Shown here: positions 57,894 through 64,000 of the stretch, one piece after another
Layout: every line of letters starts with the position of its first letter
Position numbering within the stretch: position 1 is the stretch's first letter
The notes under the pieces: model-generated
What the model was told of the DNA's origin: nothing
Database searches by the model: none
Seen by the model: the letters and a program-made list of their open reading frames with translations, nothing else
Assembly: GCA_028571685.1 (NCBI GenBank)
Contig: CM053158.1
Location: 52,668,001 to 52,732,000, forward strand
Source: Heterohyrax brucei
Taxonomy: Eukaryota; Chordata; Mammalia; Hyracoidea; Procaviidae
Direction: 5' to 3'
Length of the DNA stretch: 64,000 bases
Made by a program: the position numbers and the translations under genes

Positions 57894-58957
57894 AAAGCCT
57901 TTACTTTCTAATTATTTTATTATGCTATAGTGTTATTCATGTTCTTGAGTTTACTTATGTCTATTCTGTTTGTGTGATGAAACACTACATAAAGGTATGT
58001 TAATGCACCAGTTTTTTAAACTGTTTTTGGTGATTGTTTACACAATGAATTATGTTCCCTTTTAACAATTTCAGTATATGTGGTTCAGTGACATTGATTG
58101 CATCTCTTCTCATCATTTCCATTAATCTGGTTTCTCTCTGTCCCCCACCTTACCTCCTCATCTTTGTGTTTGAGTAAATGGTGATCATTTGTACAGTTCT
58201 TTCTAAGTGTGTGTCATGTTGTTCACTGATGTCATGTTGTTTCTTGAAATCAGCCCTAGTATGAATATTTACTCTCTGATAATTTTCAAATGCTATAAAC
58301 CAGAACTTGAGTTACTGTATTATTGATTTTCTAGTGATGTAGTGATGGCAAAATTGTTAGTAATATAGATTAAGCTTAAAATTCATTTTGTCTGTAGATG
58401 TGATATTGGTAATATCACAAAAATTGAAGAAATATTCTTCCAGTACTTGAAAGCAGTTACCTGATTCGGCAAGAAGTCATTCATGTCATTAGCAAAAGAG
58501 TGAAACTTTGACATACATCGTTATTATTTCACTTTTATCTTACTCTTTACCCTGAAAGAATCTACCAACATACATGTTAGAAATACAATCACTTGTTAAT
58601 ACAACAAATTGTCTATATATCCAAAAGTCTGGCAAAAAACAACAAATGCATTATGTGAAAATCGGCTGTATGCAATTTATAGAGTATTGCATGTTTTGTT
58701 TTTGTTTCTACATACTGTGCTGTGCATCCTTTGTAAGAGTAAAATGTAGTATAAATTAAACACACTTGCACACATTTTCTTTTTTTGGATAACTGGTTGT
58801 TAAACGTCATACCACTGGGCACATAAGCAAAGGAAAAGAAATGGTCAAAGACATTAACAATTTAGTCTTGTTCAAATATGAATGCTGATACCCATTCTCT
58901 TAGACAGGGAACATTAGACAAGGACTGGGTTGATGGATTGAAAGTGGGAATGGTTAT
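57894..58957. other. Unassigned AT-rich sequence
   Basis: No gene is recognised. Text near 58010-58200 has an old L1-like flavour but cannot be assigned. Confidence 0.3.
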
Positions 58958-59436
58958 TGTCTTAGTCGCCTAGTGCTGCTATAACAGAAATACCGTAAGT
59001 GGATGGCTTTAGAAAGATAAATTAATTTTCTCACAGAAAAACAGACTGAAATTCCAAATTCGTGGTATCAACTCCAGGGGAATACTTTCTCTCAGCTCCG
59101 GAGGAAGGTCCTCGCTTTTAATCTTCCCTGGACTGGAAGCCTCAGAGGTGCAGGAAGCTCAGGTCGTTTCCAAAGGATGTGCCCTGCTTCCAGCACTGCT
59201 TTCTTAGTGGCATGAGTTGCCCAAAATCTCCACTTACTTCCCTTTTGTCTATATCCCAAGAATCTACCTCAAGGCAACTACAGTTGCACACATTGAATCC
59301 TGTCCCATTAACACAATGGCTGCCAATCTTTCCTCATTAAAATCATAAAAGCAGGGTTTACAGCATGTAGGAATATGGAATCCTGTCCTAGTCAAGTTGT
59401 TACACACAGTTTTAGGGAAACAAAATTTAAACTAAT
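58958..59436 (-). mobile_element. MaLR-type LTR, antisense, solitary
   Basis: It begins 'tgtcttagtcgcctagtgct' and includes 'ggaggaaggtcctcgctttt' and 'cattgaatcctgtcccatta'. It ends near 59436 in an eroded form of the inverted LTR start. The right terminus and duplications are no longer exact. Confidence 0.74.
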
Positions 59437-59922
59437 ATAGCCATATTGGGTGATAATGTATTTGAAGAGATAAATCACAAAGTCTTGTAACCAGTTGTAT
59501 GTATAGTTTTGGAACTTAGAAAAAAATCTAAGCTATAGGCATCATTTGGGTAATATCTGTAAATAAGTAGTAATTGAAGACTTTAGATGAACTATTCTAT
59601 TTCCTGCAAAGTGACTTCTGAATCACAGGTTAGGGACATTTGGATAAATAATGGTAAATGAGGGATATTCTAGTGCTGACACTAATTAGTAGTACAAATG
59701 TCGTCAGAGCTAGATAATATCTCTGAAAATATTGGTGGGTTCCATTGTGGTATGCAGTTATATCACTAAAGACATATTCTCTTTCATCGAAAAGGGATAT
59801 CTTAGTTAAATGAATAGTTTAACCAACACAGCCCACTGTTGGGAGCCTCTGGTAAGTGGGACATTGAAACAGGTATTGTAAGTGGACTTGAGTAGTTACT
59901 AATGGTTTTGAGTACCATTAAT

Positions 59923-60087
59923 AAACCAAAACAAAACTGATGCCGTCCAGCTGACTGAAACTCACAGTGGCCCTTTAGGAGAGTAGAAATGTCCCACAGA
60001 ATTTCCAAGGAGTACCTAGTGGATTCAAACTGCCAACCTTTTGGATAGCAGCTTGAGCTCTTAGTTACTGAACCACCAGGGCCCCAT
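59923..60087 (-). mobile_element. AfroSINE, antisense
   Basis: A complete inverted copy starts at its A-rich tail: 'gactgaaactcacagtggcc', 'agagtagaaatgtcccacag', 'ctgaaccaccagggccc'. Confidence 0.87.
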
Positions 60088-62717
60088 AGTACTGTTTAGA
60101 GGATTAGTTAATTACTAACTGATATGATAATTGAGAGTAAGATTCTAAAAACAAGATCCTTCTTCGAGGGCTTACTCCTGACTTTTATGAAAAAGGGATT
60201 TTCACAAAAAGGGACTTTCCCTTCTGGGAAGACTAGTGGACATAGTTTTCTCTAGTCCTCTCACTAAGTATAAATGAAAACCCTAGATATCACACAAATG
60301 TATTAAACAAACATAAGAAACCAGGTTAGCTAGGGATTTCAGGATCTAGTGACTGAGATAATGTTGAGTTTCCTCCGTTTTCATTTTCCTCTTATATCCC
60401 AGCATGGAGGTAAATGAGTTAGAAATCTGGAAAAGTCAATACGCACAGACAGAAAAAAAAAAAAATTCACAACACATCCTGTTCACTTCTACTCAAAGGG
60501 TTGGGAAAAGGGCAACCTAGGAAGTTGGAAAACCTTTAGGAAATAGCTGTTCTACATCAATGAAACACAAAAGGAAAAAACTGTGGCTTCATGCCACCCA
60601 CACCAGCAAAGACAGAGTGAGCAGATAAGATTGTCTCCCTTGGGAGACTGTAATGAAGGTCTCTAATGCCCCCACTGAGTGATGTCAGAGAGGGCAGAAC
60701 AGGGAGTCAAGATTTCCACCCATGCCATGTGATAATAAGACACTGTTTCCTCTGTTTTCCAACCTTTTCTCTCCCTCCAACAGAGTGAGTCATGACCATG
60801 TGGGAAACCTGGAACCCCATCTCAACTGAGCAATAATGATTGTCTCCCTTTCTGTGATGTCAACAGAAGTTGGGTGAGGAACCTGGACTTCTACTCATGC
60901 GGTAGTAATGAGACAATGCTTGCCACTTTTCCTGCTGGAGTACTGTAGAAAAGCCAGCTAAGTTAAAACAGAAAGTTACGATAAGATCCACAGTCTCATA
61001 ACCTAACAGAAAAATGCTCATATTTCAATAACAAAATCACTCATTGTACCAAGAACCTAGAAGAACTTAATTCTGTATAAAAAGAGACAGTTAACTGATG
61101 CTAATACCAAGGTGACAGAGATGTTAAAATTATTAGACAAAGATTTTGAAGCAGTCATGGTAAAAGTGCTTCAATAGGCACTTACAGTCACTCTTACAAC
61201 AAATGAAGGGGAAAAAACATATTAAAAAAAAGAAAATATAGGGAAAGGAACAGAAGATTTAAAGAAAGCCAAATTTTAGAACTGAAAAATACAATAACCT
61301 AAATAAAAAGATCAGTGGATGGCCATAACAGCACAAAACAGGGGTGCAGAAAGGATCAGTGAACTGTAAGATGCTATCACAGCCTACTGGTGTTATCATT
61401 TGACCAGGTATCTCTTGTACTGACATAAAAGAAATAACATTTACATGGTCAGAGTCTTGGAAGAAGCAGTAAAAAGAAGACGGGGCTAAAAAGGTATTTT
61501 ACAAATGCTAAAACACCTGAAATACACAGTTGTATTACAGAGGAAATGTCTTCCAAGAATGAGGAAGACATGAGGATAACATCAGGTGAAGGAAAACTAA
61601 AGAAATTCATTGCCAGCTGACCGTCTTAAAAAGAATAGCTGAAGGAAGTTATCTAAACAGAAAGGAAATGACAAAGGAAAGAAACTTGGTATATGAAGAA
61701 TGAAGAACAGGATAAACAAAAATATGGATAAACAGAATACACTTTCATTCTTCTCTTGCATATTGTAAGTTATTTTTGTTGGTTGATACAAAAATTGTAA
61801 CATGGTCTGATTTAGTTCTGATTACATGTAGATGACTTATTTAAGACAACTATATTAAAATGGGAGAGGGTAAAGGAACACAAAATGATGTAAAATTTTA
61901 CTTAAACTAGTAAAATGAGAACACTGGTAGGCTATGATAAGTTGTATACATATAATGTAATAGTATGACAATCTCTAAAATGCTGTACAAAGAGCTACAC
62001 TTGAAAACACTATGGACAAGACAAAAAAAAATGAGATTTAAAATAGTCGAAGTAACCCATGAGAAGGCAGGAAAGAGAGAACAGAAGTGAAAAGCAGAAA
62101 ACAAGAAATAGAAATTTCTTGATTTAAACCCTAACATTAAAAAATTACATTAAATGTAATTAATTTAAAAGACTGGCAGAATCTATTTTAAAAAGAAATA
62201 TATTTCAAATATAGTTATACAGGAAGATTTAAAATAAAAGGATATAAACATATTCAATACATTACTTAGTTTTGTATTTACTATATAAATACAATAAATA
62301 CATGAATACCTTACTTAGTTTTCCTTCATCTGATATTATCTTGATCTCTTCAACATTAACCAAGAAAAGCAGGGTGGCTATGCAAATATTAAATAAAGTA
62401 GATTTCGGATCAAAGAATTTTATCACAAACAGAAAAAGACGCTATGTAATGAAAAAGAGTCAGCCCAGCAAGGTGTATGAACTAAACAACAGAGCTGGAA
62501 AATATGTGAAATGAAACTAACAGAAATGAAAGTAGACAAAGTCAGAATTATACCTGAAGACCTCAACATGTCCCTTTCAACAACTGATAAAACAACCAAG
62601 TAGAAAAACAGTAAAGGTACAAAATAATTCAATAACACCATCTACCAACAAGATCTTACTGCTATTTACAGAGCAATAGAAGACTACACATTCTTTTCAA
62701 GTGCCTATGGAAAATAT

Positions 62718-62879
62718 GGAAATTCTGGGGGCACAGTCGTTACGTACTGTGTCTGCCAACCAAAACGTCTGCAGTTCAAATCTGCCAGGCACTTCTTGGA
62801 AACTCTACAGGCCAGTTCTACTCTGTCCTATAGGGTGACTGAGTCAGAATCGACTTGACAGCAGTGAGTCTTTTTTTGA
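62718..62879 (+). mobile_element. AfroSINE, sense, with perfect 12-bp duplication
   Basis: The head 'gaaattctgggggcacagtc', B-box-like 'gcagttcaaatctgcc' and tail 'gactgagtcagaatcgactt' are present. The flanking tatggaaaatat is identical on both sides (62706-62717 and 62880-62891), the clearest SINE target-site duplication in the window. Confidence 0.93.
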
Positions 62880-62929
62880 TATGGAAAATATATGCACGGT
62901 GGACCACATATTGGACTATAAAATAAACT

Positions 62930-63087
62930 AAACCCTTACCCCGTAAGTAAATTCTGACTCACAGTGACCCTATAGGACGGAGCAGGACTGCTCCACAGAG
63001 TTTCCAAGGAATATTTGATGGATTTGAACTGCAAGCTTTTTGGTTGGCAGCTGTAGTAGTTAATTACTACACCACCAGGGTTTCCAA
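62930..63087 (-). mobile_element. AfroSINE, antisense, facing the previous one
   Basis: 'agtaaattctgactcacagt', 'ggagcaggactgctccacag' and 'actacaccaccagggtttcc' mark a complete inverted copy, 50 bp downstream of the sense copy. Weak A-rich duplications (aaaataaa / aaaacaaa) flank it. Confidence 0.9.
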
Positions 63088-64000
63088 AACAAATCTTAAC
63101 AAATATAAAAGAACTGGAATCATGCAGAGTGTGTTTCTTGGCAACAATGTAATCAAACTTGAGATCAATAACAGAAAGATAACAGTAAATTCTTCAAACA
63201 TTGGGAAAGTAAAAAACACACATCTAAATAATTGATGTGTCAAAGAGAAAATTTCAAGAGAAAAAAATTTTTTAAATAATTTAAACGGAACAAAAAAGTG
63301 TAGCAAAATTTGTGGGACACAGCTAAAACCGTGTTGAGGTGGAAATCTGTAGCACCAAAATGCTTGTTTTAAAAAAAGAAAACGGTCAAGTCCATAATCT
63401 AAGTATCCATTTAAGAGTAGAAAATCAAGAGCAAAATAACCTCAAGGCAAGCAGGAAGGAAAGAAATAATAAAGGGCACAAATGAATGGATTTGAAAACA
63501 GAAAAACAATTCAGAAATTTAATGAAACAAAGATATGGTTCTTGGAAAAGTTCTATATGACTGACAAATTTCCAGGAAGTCAAAAGATTATTGAAAGAAG
63601 GAACACACAAATTCCCAATATCAGAAAGAAAATGGTGTATTGCTATGGATCTTGCAGACATCAAAAGAATAAGAGCATACTAAAAAAAATGCACCTACAT
63701 TTGACAAATTACAAAAATTAATCAATTCATCAAAAAACACAAACTACCAAAACTCACCCAATATGAAACAGATAATTCAAATAGCTCTGTAACTATTAAG
63801 GAAGTTGAATTTATAACTGAAAAACTCCCCAAAGAAATCTCCAGACCCACATGGTTTCACTGGAGATATCTACCAAATACTTAAACAAGAACTAAAACCA
63901 ACTCTAACTTCCTTCTTCCAGGAAAATAGAAGAGGAGGGAATACTCTCAGTTCCCGTTGTGAAGCTAAATGCTACTTTTACACCCAAACCAAGGAGAGTA

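Larger units (their letters stand above)
60260..64000 (+). mobile_element. Old L1M element, 5' UTR through ORF2, running off the edge
   Basis: The element starts near 60260 with an ancient L1M 5' UTR (landmark 'gacagagatgttaaaattat' at 61105, then 'agaactgaaaaatacaataa' at 61280). It continues through the ORF1-ORF2 spacer ('aattacattaaatgtaatta') into ORF2 from about 62100. ORF2 endonuclease and downstream text continues to the window end ('catggtttcactggagatat' at 63851). A recognisable ORF1 is not seen. Two SINEs interrupt it. L1M elements predate the placental radiation, so the coding sequence is decayed. Confidence 0.78.
62330..64000 (+). pseudogene. Decayed L1 ORF2 (endonuclease side)
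   Basis: ORF2 encodes an APE endonuclease and reverse transcriptase. Fragments read as the endonuclease and the region beyond it. 62272-62514 carries RVAMQILNKVDFGSKNF. The segment within 63044-63235, after the SINEs, carries NNVIKLEINNRKITVNSSNI. 63482-63721 carries FENRKTIQKFNETKIWFLEK, all in the order found in L1. Frames differ between pieces and two SINEs are inserted. The reverse-transcriptase catalytic region would lie beyond the window. Confidence 0.72.

Noticed and set aside
1..64000. Search for prokaryotic features, CRISPR arrays, tRNA or rRNA genes and viral genomes.
   Set aside because: None were found. The tRNA-like segments are SINE heads and the only retroviral-type sequences are non-coding LTR elements.

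Overview
This window looks like a stretch of a mammalian gene desert, most probably from an afrotherian and specifically an elephant-like (proboscidean) genome. About twenty copies of a tRNA-derived SINE match what I know as AfroSINE. Several degenerate RTE-clade (BovB-like) LINEs are present, as are L1 3' UTR modules of a type I associate with elephants, together with old pan-mammalian repeats (MIR, L2, L1M, a Tigger-like relic). I find no cellular protein-coding gene, rRNA or tRNA gene. All recognisable coding remnants belong to transposons and are broken by stops and frameshifts.

Layout. 1-4146: sense RTE copy A, split by a full-length dead mariner (2259-3563). 5509-6190: an RTE deletion derivative and an L1M-type relic. 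6763-10690: RTE copy B, carrying an AfroSINE and an antisense L1 3' UTR. 11650-15740: the longest repeat-poor part, including an AT-rich block crowded with homeodomain-type ATTA sites (14090-14960) that resembles a conserved developmental enhancer. 15750-20180: Tigger-like relic, SINEs and a MIR. 20180-22058: RTE copy C with a SINE. 23492-23993: solitary LTR with perfect 5-bp duplications. 26085-33085: RTE derivatives and antisense RTE copy D, which hosts a mariner MITE and a complete LTR-internal-LTR element of ERVL-MaLR type. 34306-35646: a second mariner MITE and an RTE 3' end. 35950-39420 and 42500-48690: repeat-poor DNA, the second stretch with POU/homeodomain-type motifs and a CpG-bearing exon-like frame. 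39680-40883: antisense L1 peppered with three SINEs. 49030-57092: a deep nest built on one RTE host (E/G). 60260-64000: an old L1M element running off the right edge, with two inward-facing SINEs.

Nothing here forms an operon or pathway. The coherent story is layered transposition. RTE elements came first. Mariner, LTR and L1 elements and SINEs then inserted into them, with several intact target-site duplications that allow relative dating. The SINE 3' tail matches the RTE 3' tail, which suggests that RTE machinery mobilised the SINE. The most unusual signals are three mariner derivatives sharing one foldback architecture, a shared loss of the second reverse-transcriptase aspartate in four of six RTE copies, the mosaic LTR pair, and the two enhancer-like blocks. 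All assignments rest on reading the sequence and on remembered repeat families; no database search was possible.
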